Assembly: GCF_028389875.1 (NCBI RefSeq)
Contig: NC_084663.1
Span: 15,514,666-15,578,665 of the forward strand
Length of the DNA: 64,000 bases
DNA from: Rhea pennata
Taxonomy: Eukaryota > Chordata > Aves > Rheiformes > Rheidae
Reading direction: 5' to 3'
The notes beneath the pieces were generated by a model that did no database searches, had not been told where the DNA came from, and saw only the letters and a list, made by a program, of their open reading frames with translations. The position numbers and the translations under genes were made by a program. Each line of letters opens with the position of its first letter. Positions within the stretch are counted from its first letter, which is position 1. This document shows, in pieces, positions 1 to 14,719 of this stretch.

Positions 1-3000
1 TGTCCTTCCTCTCACCCCTTCATCCTCGTGCGAGGTGCCGTTCGGAAGCAGTGGCAAGTTAAAGGTTTTGGGCTCCGCGATTCTGAGCAGAGCTGTGGAT
101 CGCGGATTAGTCATGCCCACGGTGGCATTTACATATATCACTACTTTTTTTCCGTTTAATGATTTCTGCGGAAAATATGACAAGCCACTTAAGGAACACG
201 AAGAAATTTTACTGAATTTAGTCCACTTGCATCCTTTTTCTGAACGAATGGTTAATTGCTTGCTGAAACTATAAGCTGGGAAGAACATAAGTGATATTAA
301 ATTCAATTGTTTAATACAAGCTACTATTTAGTAAGAGCAAATTGACACTGTTAGCCAAGAATAGAATATGCCACTAGGAAAGAAGATAAAAGTTTTGAAC
401 TTAGAAAACAGATATTCCATCTGTAATTTCAGTCTGTTTGAATTATATTGAGATTTTATTAACAAGATTGGCACCCACTTTCCTATGGCATGTTAAAAAA
501 TGTCAGAGAAAGAAAGAAAGCTAATTTAAATGAAATGATATTCCATTTTATACAATAAGGCAGAAGTTGGAGCTGTACCAAAAATAATGATGAAGAATGA
601 AGTAACTGTAAACCCCATTTTAAATGCACAGGTAGGAGAAAGTATTATTGCAGAAGCACATCTATTAATAAAGTTCTTCATTCTTCTACCTTCTGTCACT
701 ATGACTTGACTAGTAATTCCAGTGTGGTTCTTCAAGCAGAATTACCAATTCTGCAAGTTCTGAATTCTGTATAATCCCCCAAACTGAATTCAAGTGATAC
801 TGGGTTCATCTTATGCTCTTCCTTGCATGCACGTAGTTGATAGCTGGTTTAAAATGCCCAATCCTTCATGTTTGATAATTAAAAAGTGACCTATTCCATT
901 GACATATGAGATATTTAATACAAAATCACTGTTAGTGCTAAGCTTGCCAATGTAAGTATTAGGCAAAGAGGGAAATAAGAACAAAATGTGCTGTTAAAGC
1001 TTTGGTGTATAATACAGCGTTATAGAGTGAATTTTTTTTTAACAAAGCATCCAAGCTGGTGGTGGCACCTCAGCGTGGTACAGTGTGGCAGCGTGGCAGT
1101 TCGTGGGTTACTGGTGGTCACAGAAGCTGCAGATCATCGTCGTGGTGCCTGCTGAAGGGATTGACAGGTCGTGCAGGCTTCCACGTGGCTGCGCTCAGGC
1201 GTGTGCAGCTGTGCGTGCACGCAGGCGCGAGCGGCGTTGTGCGAACGGGCACAGCCTTCGCTTGCTTCCTGGTCCTTTCACAACCCAGTCACTGGTTGTG
1301 TTTCACCTGGTTTTTCCACACAACTGTGCCTCTTTCACCGTATTCTGTAGAGAGCAGCTGCCTCAGTCATTCATTGCTGAGAACAAATTCCCTTATTTTG
1401 TGATTTTGCACAAATACACTGAATAGTCTGTACTCTCTAGTCTTTACAGAGAATGTTTTCTTTCCTTGTCGTGGCCTTTCTTAGAGTTACCGTCACTGCA
1501 GCACATAAATGCTTCACAAACATTGAAGAATTTCGCAACACCTATTTCGGTTAAAGAATGGGGAATGTCGTTAGTTTATACATAGGGAATTGCCATGTTT
1601 ATATTCAAGCCAGGATGTATATCACTAACTTCATCAACATCAAAAATAGAATGCCCAACATGAGATTCCTATTTTATTTCCTTGAAGCACTTAGTATCAC
1701 AGCTCCTTTAAAACATAACCGTAATTATATCTGCACAGCAGTTTAGAAATCAGATGATTACATCTCTTTGCACTGTGATACGTCCCCGTTATATTATGTG
1801 TTGTGTGGTGAAACTCCAGGCACACAGTACAAATCTTTTCTCACAGGTATAAATCTGAGCTCTCCTCTCCTGCAGTATGGGCACTCCGGATATAGCACAT
1901 CTGGCCTTAGCCTGCCATTCACCTACCCCATCTGCTTTTCAAGGTTATACCAGGGCCAGAGCCACATGAGCCACAGAGCTCTCCCAAGATGAGTCTGATA
2001 GCAGGTTCAAACATTATCTGGACTTGTAGCTGGGCTAAACTTCGGCACCATAGCCAAATGACCCGCCTTCCCTTCTGTATTTTCCCTTCCGTACAGTACT
2101 TGCTGAGCACCTCACAAGTTTCTGCTGCAAATGAGACAAAGTCATAGGACCAAGAGTTTAATCTGCTGTGTAGTCTAGTCTCTTTGTATATTGGGCATTT
2201 CATTGGGCATTTCAGAAGAGTTCCTGTTAGAAAAATACTATGTGAACATAGGTGTAGAGATGCTTAGAGAGCATTTACGTTTGCTCCCGAGTGCTAACCA
2301 CTGGTTGGTCCAGAATGTCTAATCAAATAGGAGAATAAAGTTGAAGAAAATTTTGGCTATCTGTGCGTTACTTATGGAGCTTCTTAACTTTAAATGGTTC
2401 ACTTTCAACATTCGTTTAGGATTTTTTGTGGGATTTTCTGTATTAAACCTACAAAACCCAGAAAATATATTCTAGCAGGTTATATTGAAGTGTTGTCTTG
2501 TATAGGTAACCAGCAAAGTTTGAACCTAGCTTTTTCAGAGCTTATTGTAGCTGAATTACAGAAAGATTTAGTGCTAAGTGCTGCAAAATAATATAATGCT
2601 AGATTTTAGATATGATTATGCTTAGGCTGTTTTGTCATCACTATAGTACTAAACTTCATTAAGGAAACAAGAAAAGATTTAGTAGACACAATTTAGAAGG
2701 CAGGAGTTGAAAGAAGGGAGGAAAGAAGGCAAGAGAAAGAAGAGAGAAAGGAAATAAGGGCTGATGGCAGGAATAAATATACAAATCCTGTAGTATGTAA
2801 AAGGTTGCTATAGATAGGGCTAGCAACATTTGTCCCAAGGGAGATGGCAAGGAAGGAGGGAAATAAACAAACAGTAGTTGGCTTAATTTTTACACACAAA
2901 AATATTTAGGTTAGGCTTTAGGAAAAACTTTCTAACTAAACAGTTGAGCAAGAGACTAAACTGCTCAGGGATATTGTGGAGTCCTGAAAGCTTTAGAAAG

Positions 3001-5703
3001 AAGTAAGACGGTTCTTCTAGAGTGGTAGAGGTGTAATTCATGCAGCATCATCGCACTGGAATGGTTTAGGTGATTTATTCAAGTTTCATCTACATTTTTG
3101 TCATGTTTTAAAAAAATGCCCTTAAAAGCACATATTTTTAGATTGCATTTTATAAACTGATTAAAATGTAATGATTTAGAGTAATGATTTTAAAAGTACG
3201 CAATTCAGTAAAGAGAGCAAGCAGAAGATAGAAGTTGTACAAATATGTTTTTAGTATATAAATTACAGCTTACAGCCCCTTTTTGGAAACTGTAGCTTTT
3301 CCTGCTGTTGTAGTAGTAATTTAGAAAGTATCCTGTATCTAGTTTTGTATCAAAGATGCATATTAAATGCATAACCATAGCTTTGTCTGCTGTTTAAGCT
3401 GATGAAGTCTTGTTTCAGATAAGTGAAACACAAACCAGAAGCTAGCACTGAAATGTGAATCAAAGTCATGTTAATGGACTGAAGTCCAGCCTGATAAGGA
3501 GCTCAGGTAACCCAGTAAGGTATGGAGCTGTTGGACTTGCAGACTGGTTCCTCTAAACGCATTTTATGTAGGTGACCAGTAAATAAAATGGGGTGAGGGG
3601 AAGTGCCACGGAATAGCTTTTGTCTGTATTCTAAACCCTTCCCAACTCCAGCAGCGTGACCGTATCCGTACTGCCACGTGGGAACAGCCCCTGGCCACTG
3701 CTGTCCGCTGCGTGGCGGCTGGACGTGGCTCTGGGAATGCTGCTTGATCCGGGTCACACCAGTGCCCGGGAGTGTGCGTGAGCCCCTGTGCCGTGGCCAT
3801 CCCCATTTACCAAAATAGGTGCAGTCCCACGTTCTGCTTTACGTGTCAGCACCCGGTAGGGGTCTATCTAAAGAGTGACAATTTTTCCTCTTATTTTAAA
3901 GCAGATCGCTATTTGATACTCTCCTACTTAAAATAAATACAGTGCAGGCAAAAATCTCCTCCTCTTCTTGTATAACTTAAAAGTAGTGAATAAATTCAAG
4001 AGAAAACAGACTTTCTATCAAAATCAATCCAGGGCTGAGGCCAAATGTCCATATTAATAATAAATATGGCTGTTTATCTGCAAGCAGTAATTTGCACGTC
4101 AGTGATTATTGAATAAATGTACTAAGTATTCTTAATGGATACTCTCAGTGTGCAATGTAAACTGGTAAACTAGTGAATGTAGAACACAGATAATTCTCTG
4201 TTACATTTTAATTTCTCTTGTTCTTCTTCTGACCAAGTTTTTCAGATCAGTACTTCTTTTTGCTCCATTTAACACCTGACATGCAGTACAGGCTTCCTGT
4301 GTCTGACAGCCTGTAGCTCATTCTGCTTTTTCTGTTTTAACCTGTTTCCAATTTTCCTTTCACCATTGATGATCTCAGCAATCCCAGTAGCACACCAGGA
4401 TCTGAAAATGATCAGAGAAGCTAATAACCTTCTGATTCCTATATAAGAATGTTCATAATACACAAATTTGAAGCAAATAACGTAACTGTTATTTATTCAA
4501 ATGAGTATGTGCATCACTGAAATAAATAGCATCTTAAAATGATTTTTGGAGGAGACATTATTACCCACTATTCAATAATTCTGATTTTCCTTCTGTAAAA
4601 TATTTCAGTATATATGCCTAGGGTAAGTTCAGCTTCAGTTGCTATGCTATTTTGTTTTTTAACATTTCTCTTCAGATTTGGGAGGTACACTAATGCCTGC
4701 TATAGTTGATAGACCATCAATTGTAATATCTGCCTGCCAGATTTCCAAAACAAATTCATTTTATCTCTGATGTCATGTGGTTTGATTTTCATGCTGCAGA
4801 AGATTTTTTTCTGGAGGATAAGAGATGAGTAGGACAAGGTATATTTTATATCCTATATTCTTCCAAACGGATAAGAGTACTTGTGGAACATCTCACTTAA
4901 CAAGTTTCCTTGCAGAATGGTATAACGCAAATGGCAAGGCCTCTGACTCTTAAACTAGGCTTAATACTAGTCAAATGCTGCTTCTTTTAATACTGGTGAG
5001 CAGAAGAAAAGGAAAATTATATATATAAATATCTTTGCTGAATACTGTGATGTTTAAAATGCCATATGCCAGTTTATGCATGTTGTATATAATGTTCAGC
5101 AGCCTGATGTTTTGCTTCCTAAACGCTCTGTGTCAGTTCCGTATGCTCCCTGGGAAGCATGGTGCCTTGAGCTGCGTGGCGTACTTCTCAGTTCTTTGAA
5201 CAAAATGTCCTTTATCAAAGCACAGGCTCAAGGCTTTGTATACATCAAAAGCTTCGTATCTCCCCTGACCTTGTCATCTTGGTTTGGACTTAGCTTCTGC
5301 ATCTTTACCATATATCTCTCAGGCTTCTCAACCTTTAGTTTTAGTTTTGAGGTTATAGTCAAGTTTAAAGCCTGGGAGGAAATATAGCTTAATGGGTAAA
5401 GATAGCATCTCTGTCTTTTTTTTTTTCCTTCTTCTTCAGTGTTTCATGTTGCTTCTGTGCTGGGCAACCGTATAATTTTGCAAGCCAAGCAGATTGGTAT
5501 CCATAAGTAAAAGTTTTGTAATAGCCATTCAGTGCTTTGGTCTTAGGGATATTTTCTGACTTCCGAGGGAATTGCAGTAGAAGTTGATGGATGCATTCAC
5601 AAAATAATTTAAACCAAATTTATTAACTTGGAACAGTAATATCTTCTCATTCTTTAACACTAGGAAATGCTACTTTTCTCACTTTGGATCTTGCTTTCTC
5701 TTA

Positions 5704-6320
5704 GAATCATAGAATTGGTAAGGTTGGAAGGGACCTCTGGAGATCATCTAGTCCAACCTCCCTGCTCAGCAGGGTCGCCTAGAGCATGTTAGACAGGGTT
5801 GCATCCAGGCAGGTTTTGAATGTCTCTGGAGAAGGAGACTCCACAACTTCTTTGGGCAACCTGTTCCAGGGCTCCACCACTCTCACAGCGAAGAAATTCC
5901 CCCTCACATTCAGGCAGAACTTCCTGTGCTTCAATTTCTGCCTGTTGCCTCTTGTCCTGTCACATGGGACAACTGAAAAGAGTTTGTCCCCATCCCCTTG
6001 ACACCCTCCCTTCAGGTACTTATGCACGTTGATAAGATCCCCCCTCAGTCTTCTCTCCCCCAGGCTAAACAGGCCCAGCTCTCGCAGCCATTCCTCGTAG
6101 GGCAGGTGCTCCAGCCCTCTGATCATCTTCGTAGCCCTATGCTGGACTCTCTCCAGTAGCTTCATGTCTCTCTTGGACTGGGGAGCCCAGAACTGGACAC
6201 AGTACTCGAGATGAGGCCTCCTCAGGGCTGAGTAGAGGGGCAGGATCACCTCCCTCGACCTGCTGGCAACACTCTTCCTAATGCACCCCAGGATACCTTT
6301 ATCTTCTGGCTAAAGATGTG
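5704..6320 (-). mobile_element. CR1 LINE, 5'-truncated 3' end
   Basis: The plus strand reads as the reverse complement of the CR1 3' end, starting with the tail (AGAATCATAGAATTGGTAAG). A minus-strand ORF of 156 codons (5779-6249) is the C-terminal part of the CR1 reverse-transcriptase ORF, with motifs [20 protein letters not shown], [19 protein letters not shown] and [17 protein letters not shown]. About 0.6 kb of a roughly 4.5 kb element remains. The intact frame suggests a fairly young copy. It is an intronic insertion antisense to PRKAR2B. Confidence 0.93.
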
Positions 6321-9300
6321 AAAAGTCTTTCCTATAAACTCACTGTATATCTAATTTTTAAATCTATCTATACTCTTTCAAATCAAGTTAATTAAAATTG
6401 TACTATATAATTCACTATTATTATGGAACTACTATTGTATACAATGTTTTGACATTTACCAACTGTAGCTGATCACTCTTTGTGTCATAGAAGTTTGTTT
6501 TACTACTGTGTGCAGAAACTAATGGAAATATTTGTGTGACCATTGCATACAAATAGTTGGAGTAGAGCAAAGCATGAATAACTAAATTGTGTACTCTGCA
6601 CAGTCCTGTATTAGCAGCATGAGACTACAGCAGAGTGCTGGAAGGCGTATTGCAGTAAGGGACTAGAGACATCCCTTTGCACGCAACATTTCTACTCCCA
6701 CTTGTCCTTTTTTGATTATATGCTTACCTGTTAAGGATTCTCTTTAATAGATTCTGATTCTGTCATGCTGGTTCAATCTTACATTGACTATGTAAGGACA
6801 GTGAGCGCCCTTACTCCCTCCCGTGAGTGCTTGATCACATGGCAAAAGGAGAAGAATCTGTCCGTGATACGTCAGCTGTGTTTGTGTAAGCGTGTAAGCA
6901 AGGTAACCTAGCTCTTAGTATAAAGCAAGTCTGAAAGCTGTACAAGGACTGAACATGAATTTAAAAATCTCTCCTAAGTTTTAGTTTCAGAAATTCCTGT
7001 GAATAGATGTTTTCTACAGTGCACTGACTGATGTAGTCTGATGTCAATTAATTTATCTAGCATCTGACTAGATTATGATATAGCCATTGGGTTATACAGC
7101 ATCAGTTTACAATCATCAGCCAGTATGGTTCATGAACTACATATAAAAGTCTTTGCAAATAATTTTTCTTTGTTGAGTTACAGTTTGTTTTGTTAGTATT
7201 TTTTCTTACATACAGTGATGGCTTTTTTTATATCCCTTCTCCAAATTAAATCTTTCCTCTTTAGAGGAGAATAATTTTTTTAAAAAATTACTGCATTAAT
7301 GCAATGCATCTTAATGGGGTTTTTTTACACTAATGATGTAGATCAATAACAAAGAAGTAAATAATTCTTATTCAGGTTCTGATAGATATTTTGTGTGAAA
7401 GGGAGAAAGATTGCTTTTTGATGTCTCATACTATTGTGGAGAATTATTACGGGCATGCCAGAATGAAGGATAACAATGTGCATGAACTCATGAAGAAAAC
7501 TATATGTATGTATTAGTGCATAATCAAAAATGGGAAAGAAAACGTAGTCTGAACATAAAGAACGAATTCGTCAGAGAAATTCATTTTAAGCGCAAAAGTT
7601 ACGACCTTGTTTACTTTTCATCTTAAATGTCAGGATGTTTGGGAAGGCTGACTCCGCTTCTGCATACACAATGAAATCCTGGGAATCTGGAGATTCAGTT
7701 TCAAGTAAGCATTAATAACAAGACCTCCATCAGCCTAATCTCAAAGTCTCGGGCAGCTGCTGAAAGTGTCTTTCTTACTGAACATCAAATACACACTGCA
7801 ACAAAATTGAAATTTTATACCCTTTTAAAATTCTCCTGTATACAGATTATTAACTGAATAGTGAATCTTAGGCACCAATTCAACACATATTTACTAGCCT
7901 TGTTCTTTCTTGATATTAAAATCCATATTTTGGAAATACAGCTTTAGCGTGGGGCAAAACTGTAGCAGAACAGTTCTGTGAGAGCTGTAGGCTTAAAGCA
8001 CTGGATGGGAGGAGTCATGAAAAAATTACTTTCTGCTCCCTCGTGTTCTTGTCAGTAGGCAACAGGAAAAGACATCTTTCCTTCTTTCCCTCCTGCTGTC
8101 ATCGATCTGGGAACTATTTTCACACATTCTGGATGGTTTTATTTATTTCCATCTATCCTATCACACTAATACTTCAATGTTCTGCAAAGATAGTTATGCA
8201 GGATACAATTTAAAGCTTTCAGGCATTTTTTTATATATATATTGAGGAGATTGACGCTAATGTTACTGGTATATGCTTTTTATTTTATTTTGTTTTGTTT
8301 TCTGATAGAACCATCTATTTTATTCTAGCCATATGGAAATAAATTCCCAGGGAATGCCAGCCTTTATCAGTTTTGATTTTAGGCTCTAATAAACTATGAC
8401 AAAGGGTCAGTCATAAGCAGAAAAAAATGTGTGCATGTACATATATATGTAGAATATGGTAAAAATTGCTCCTTATCTGCTGTCCTATGTAGAGTTTTAG
8501 GCATATCAGATGGAATCAATAACTTTCTCTCTTGGTCAGCATGAAAGACTGCTTCAGATATAAGACAGCTGAGAAAGGAGAGAAGAGATCCATGGGCCTA
8601 CCGCTCAGCATAATTACATTTGAAAAACATAGTCATCCTAATGTGTTCAAGAGATCAGTTCATTGGTGAGTGATTGCAGAGGAGAATCTAAATCATCGTC
8701 ATAGTTCAGTAGTACCCAAAGACACAAAAATGTGGTCATGTGCTGGTGACCATACGTTTTGCTACTTAAAAGTCCTCGCTTTAAGTCAAGTCAAATCGTA
8801 TAGGAAGGACAAGGATGGAGAACTCTGTGCTTGAATGTTATTAATCAATTATTTCTTGTATACATCGTCCAGGCAGTTGGTGTGCTAGAAGAATAAGGAA
8901 AGTGAAATGGTCATATTTTTTATGGATCAGTTGAAGAAATGCAATCCCTGCATAACGCATAGAATGGAAAAATACAAAAAAAAGAGAACACTGGTCAGTC
9001 AGCTGTCCCCCTAGTAGAGCAGACAGGGAGAGGATTAATACAGTAGCAGATACACATGGTTCGTAGGGCTGAGAAGTCCCCTTCCTAATAGGAAGTCTAG
9101 GCATGATATACTCAAAAAGAAAGAGTTAATGGGGGTTTCAGGTCCTTCGTAACATGCCTACCCCTGCATGCACAGCAGCAGTTCTTGTTCAGTGTAAGAC
9201 ATCTGCATTTTCTGTACCGTGCAATTTCAGTCTCTGCAGAGATCTTGGTCTCAAAGGGAAAGATAATTAAAATGCATAATGACATAAAAGCTTTGCTGCG

Positions 9301-10470
9301 TGAAGGAAACAAAGAGTGCTAGTATCAAAGGGTGATTTGCTGCAATCTGACAGCAGGGTTCAACTATGCAAATTGCTATGCTAATAGTGTGCATTTGCTG
9401 ATATATTTGAGTTCATGGTAGCCTCACACCTGGCTATACATGGCTCCGTATGTCAGTTGCTTAAAAGCTCCTGAATACAACTTGACTGTGAAATGGTCAA
9501 GGAACCATGACAAATTTAAGATTGAAAGTAACAGGAACAAACTTATTCCTGTAGATGCTCTGGCCTCCCAAAAGATGGGGTATTACTGTCACCTTGCACA
9601 GAACAAGAAGCTGTCCTGACAAATTTACATGAAAAGAGGTTAATTGAATTCAGAAGTACATTTTATTTGGTCATGACCTGCTGGAGATCATAAACAAATG
9701 CACTTTTGATTGTACCACAGACCACTGGGAATTATGGCTTTAGCAGTCTTGTAAAGCAAAGTATAGGCAGTGTCTTGAATAAATAAAAGGCAACAAATAA
9801 AATAATCTGTGTAATTGTTCTTAACTGATTGCAAATGATGTGCCTGGAGTGAGCTACAAAAGTGGTCTCTAAGGGACGAGAAAATACAAAAGAAGAATTT
9901 TCTCAGATTTGCAGAGTACGGCGTGACCTTGTGCCCTTCTAGCATGAGAGTGTATGTTGGATGGAGAGTTCCTGGTCTGGGTTTATGGTCACAGGAGAGT
10001 AAGAAACCACCTGACAGTCCTAAAATACCCTGGAGCATGTCTGTGAATGAAGGACTGGAGAACATATGTAGTAAAGTGAGGATTAATACTTCGTGTATGT
10101 GTGTGCACGTGCTCGCACACACACAGTTTTTGTTATGTATATGTTTCTCTTTTTACTGTATAACAGTAAATTGTGTGGCTTTGTGGCCATGCGTGTATAC
10201 ATAAAGACTTGACATGCAACTTTGTATTTTGCGTTTTCTAGCTTTTTTAATTGTGTAATTCTAATATAATATTTACAGAGTGTGATGCTGTTAGTGTATA
10301 GAGCTGCTTTAAGCTAAACATGGGGGAAATACTATGTTCACAAGTTTGTTAGAGATTGATATCAAAAATTATTTAGTAATAAATGCTAAATAGTAAGTAA
10401 TATCATTTGCAAAGTCACAGGCTGCCAAAAGTTGTATTTCATTTTGTCCTCTACTGTTGTTCATTCATGT

Positions 10471-10848
10471 AGTCATAGAATCACAGAACAGTTGGGGTTG
10501 GCAGGGACATCTGGAGACCACCTAGTCTAGCCTCCTGCCCAAATAGGGTCAGCTGGAGCAGACTGCCTTGAACTGTGTCCAGTTGTGTTTTGAATATCTC
10601 CAAGGATGGTGACTCCAGAACCTCCATGGACAACCTGTTCCAGTGTTTGACCATCTTCACAGTGCAGAAGTGTTTTCTCATGTTCAGGTGGAATTTTCCT
10701 CTTTAGGTTTGTGCTCATTGCATCACGTCCTGTCATTGGGGACCACTGAGAAGAGTCTGGCCAAGGCTTATTTACGCCCTCCCATCAGATACTTATAAAC
10801 ATTGATAAGAATCCCCCTCCTCCCCATGGGATGGCTCCGTGCTAAACA
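10471..10848 (-). mobile_element. CR1 LINE fragment, diverged
   Basis: This is the reverse complement of a CR1 3' end, beginning AGTCATAGAATCACAGAACA and continuing through the 'TCTGGAGACCACCTAGTCTAG' block. Minus-strand remnants such as [20 protein letters not shown] are recognisable, but the frame is broken. It is more diverged than the copy at 5.7 kb. Confidence 0.88.
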
Positions 10849-13800
10849 ATATTGTTACTTTCTAAGTAGAGTTCTTACATATTTTTTCTCTCTCAAAACT
10901 AATTGGTTTTCTCCTTCAGTTACTGCGTGATTGACCAAATTACTTTTTTGATTTTTACTGTATTTTGATGGTCCAGATGAGAGGGAAAAAAACTTGCAAT
11001 CATGATACAATGCATTGACATTTATTTAAAATGCTTAGTTTTAATTGAAATTTTTTAATATGAGTTTGTTAGGTTTACTTTTCATAATAAATAGAAAGCT
11101 ATTGAGTTTCAGAATGTATTTATTTTGGTAGTTGGACTTTTATAATTAAGTCTATCAAAAAGCCCCAGTGATACCCATAATTTTGACATATTCATAAATT
11201 TTTGGCAAATTATTTTTAGCATGTAATTTTAGGTGATTCATCTCTGGCATAAAGTAATTATCATCTGAAGTCTAAACAAAGTTATTTCAATATCTATGAC
11301 ATTTTCAACACTGAAGCAAAATCAGTTTGAGTTGTCTGATACTAGTTTAATGACCAGACATGTGACAAAATAGCTTTTAAAATATATGATTAAAAAGCTC
11401 CTTATTAAGGTTGAATCACTAAATGGAAAACTCTGTTTGCCAAAAGTTCAAACTGACTGATCATTAGTATCATGAATTTATTTAAATCTGTATATTCAAG
11501 ATTAGACCTTTTTTTAAAAAAAGTGCTAAGTATTTCCCACTGATTTCAGTGAGAATGAAGATGCTTGGTTAGATGGAGAACGAGGTGGCAAGTAGCTGTA
11601 TTGTGCAAGAGAGGAAGGCAATTTTGAGGGGGTTCTGTTCTGTTCACACTTCTCATACAGGACTCCTTAATCAAACATGATGTGAGTGATGGGTCATTTT
11701 CAAAGATGTTATTTTTATGAGCAGTTGGTATGGTTTCTGTTTATAGCCTCATTGCAATCCTGGCAGACTAATGGCTTTTCATGTGCGTTTATCCTCTAGC
11801 TGGTACCGGGAGGAACTCTGTGTTTCGCTCCTTTTTTTTTTGTTGTTGTTTTTGTTTTTGTTTTCATGAGAACATGCTGCAAAACCATTTTATACAAGCC
11901 ATTTTGCTTCCTCGCATTGGTTTCATGACTGCTAAGTCAAAACTTCTACCCTTGTGGCCTCTGAGGATGCAATCAACACCATTAATGATGAGGTTGCCAA
12001 ATCACACATGGATGTGAGTAGACAGGACATGGAGAAGTGGCTTAGCAGAAGGGAATATTGTAACTCTGGGCCATCTAGATTGATGGAAACTTTATTCCCA
12101 GCTTTCTGGGAGAGGCACGTACACGTCCTTCATTATTAAACAAAACTCTAGTATAGGAACTTTGGGGTTTGAAACTTATGTTTTCACTTGCTGTTCTACA
12201 AAAAACATTGTAAAATGAAGTGGGGGTAGCAAGACCGATAGCATCTTCATATTGTCCTATTTTTTTGGAGAACCATGTTTTCCAGTGGAGTCATTGATCC
12301 TTTAACTGATATTGCAACACAAAATATATGGGAAGCCCGCATGCTCTTTCCTTTTACTCTGACATGGATTTTAGGAAATTTAAATAAGAATTTGAACATT
12401 TTTTTGCAGGAAACAAAATTAGTGTTTAGAAATTTTATTTTTAGGCTTTGGGGGTTTAAATTTTTTTTAACAGTCTTTTGATCTTTGCTTCCTTGAGAAA
12501 TCCCGTACTATTTCTTTTGTGCTTATCACAATATAAAATTGCAGTGATAAACAGTGCAAAACAGATTGAAACAAAAGCTGATAACTATCATCCACTACAC
12601 AGAGTTCGCCACCTTCTAAAAACTGTTTTAAACATATGCATTTTGCCCTCTGCCCACATGGCCATTAAACTTTAGAAATTTATTCTTCACTATGGAGAAC
12701 TGAAGGCCTGGAGCTGTTGGGTCGTACCTAGGTAAGGGAGTGGAGACCCTGAACCATGTGCTCCCATCTTCTCTCAGGTCTTGAAGCACCCTGTTATGCA
12801 TTTTCTTTCTATTATATTCTTTCAGATATAAGGAATGGCTGGGGACTGCGGGGGACAGATGCTCCAGTATGAGGGAGCGGAGGCTCTGTATATGGTGTAT
12901 CCACCATTCTCTGGATCCCACAAGCTACCTATGCTGTATGTACAGTGCTTTTATGTGGTGTCTCTAATTCTTATATAGTCCTATAGTTATTACCTGGCTT
13001 CATCCTTATCAGAATATTTTGTTCATAATATTTAACTTTATGAGGACCTAGGAATATTTGCTAAGGGCTTTCTGCAGTGTCCACTGAAACCAGTGTAGTA
13101 TTTTTACCTTTTTTTTAAACCCAGTTCTGACTGATCTTTTAGTTTGTCATTTTCAAAGGTCAGTGCAGTATCTCGATGAGTTGCATTGTAGTGATAGTGA
13201 AAGTTAGCTTAGTAACATGATAAAAATGCAAATATTTTCAAGGAATTAAAATCTTGTTATAAAATACACTTATTGCCAGTTGCTGTTATGGAGGCAAATT
13301 TCTTCTTAAATTTCAAAAAATTAATTAAAAATATAATTTAACATTAGAGTGCCAGATATCTTTTTCTAGCAAAGAAGCTAAAATAAAAATTGATAGTGCC
13401 AGAAGTAATTAGTTGTAACTTTGAGCAGTGTAATGGGCAAGTGGAAAATACAGTTTAAACTGAAAAAGTAAATACTCCAACTCCTGAGAGCTGAAATAGT
13501 TTAACTGTATCAGTTATCGGTTCCACTCATACCATCGTCTTGAAGCAAATAAACACTTCTGCATTTTCATGAACATATATCCCATCTGTTTGGGCACTGT
13601 AAATATATTCCATTGGTGGTTCAGAGTACTTCAGTGTTTTAAAATTCTGCCTTTCTGAGCAGAAGAAAGGAGCTAATTTGCATAATTCCATACCAGATCG
13701 AGAAAATGAAAATTAAATAGAAAAGTAAGAAAGGAAATAAAATGGAAGAGAAAAAGAAGAGCAGAGGGAGGCTATCACTGAATTCCTTGGCAATTAAAAT

Positions 13801-13929
13801 AATTTAGATTAAACTTTTGATCTTAATAAAATTTACTGAGAGACATCTTCAGGCATACAATGTCAGAGGGAAAACTGTCACTCAGGCTTGATTTTTCATC
13901 ACAGTCTTTTTGCCTATTAGAAGATGGCG

Positions 13930-13933
<4 letters not shown>

Positions 13934-13970
<37 letters not shown>
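13934..13970 (+). repeat. (TG)n microsatellite
   Basis: A pure TG dinucleotide run of about 37 bases in the upstream intron. Alternating purine-pyrimidine runs like this are often length-polymorphic and can adopt Z-DNA. Confidence 0.95.
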
Positions 13971-13973
<3 letters not shown>

Positions 13974-14719
13974 ATTCTGCTGAAATGCTTCTTTTTGTTG
14001 GCCAACACAATTGTCTGAAGCCACTGAATGGATTTGTGTAATCTAGAAGTTCCCAAAATTTCCCATTGGCAGTTTACTGAATTTTAGTTTAACTTCCATC
14101 TTGTGTCTTAGTACAGTGTCTAAGATTTTCAGTGGTGACAGTAGAAGGGTGAACAGTTTATTCTGAACAGTTCTTGAAAAGGAACAGGAAAATATGACCA
14201 GGTCTTTTTCTTACTGAGTATAAGAGTTGGTTTTTGTGTCTCTTTATTTTAGGTAGTTTGTTTCCATCAATAAATAATAGTGTCTGTCTTTGGGTGATAC
14301 TTTGCATGGACATTCACTCTGTTGGTGTACCAATAGTCCTGCTCACTAAAGATTGGGTGATTATTTTTCCCTTGGCAGTACCTGTGGGTGTAGATGCCCA
14401 ACCCTTGCTCACTCTCAGAGTGGGGGACCAGGAGCTGTAATGTGCTCAAGGCCATGTGCATTCCTCCAACCACTCTGCTGAGATGAAGCACTTGGCCTAC
14501 ACAGATTTTCTTCTGCATAGTGTATTATTCTATTACTCCATATTCTCTTGTTTAATACAATAATTTCTTTGTAACTTGACCCCATTGCTGTGAGACTTGA
14601 GCGACTTAAATTCCGTCTTTGATCCATATGTGAGGTATTTTTATTGCTTAGAAAGTGATGCATTCCTGGTAAGTGCTTTATTTGCTATTCTTCTAAATTT
14701 ACAAAGTGAAGGAATTGGA

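Noticed and set aside
5779..6249. 156-codon minus-strand ORF as a host gene
   Set aside because: It is the CR1 reverse-transcriptase C-terminus, flanked by the CR1 tail, so it is repeat-derived.
9688..10122. 144-codon minus-strand ORF
   Set aside because: No motif or family resemblance; cysteine- and leucine-rich as expected from random translation, with an overlapping plus-strand ORF.
13823..14056. Histidine/threonine repeat ORF on the minus strand
   Set aside because: It is the translation of the (TG)n microsatellite.
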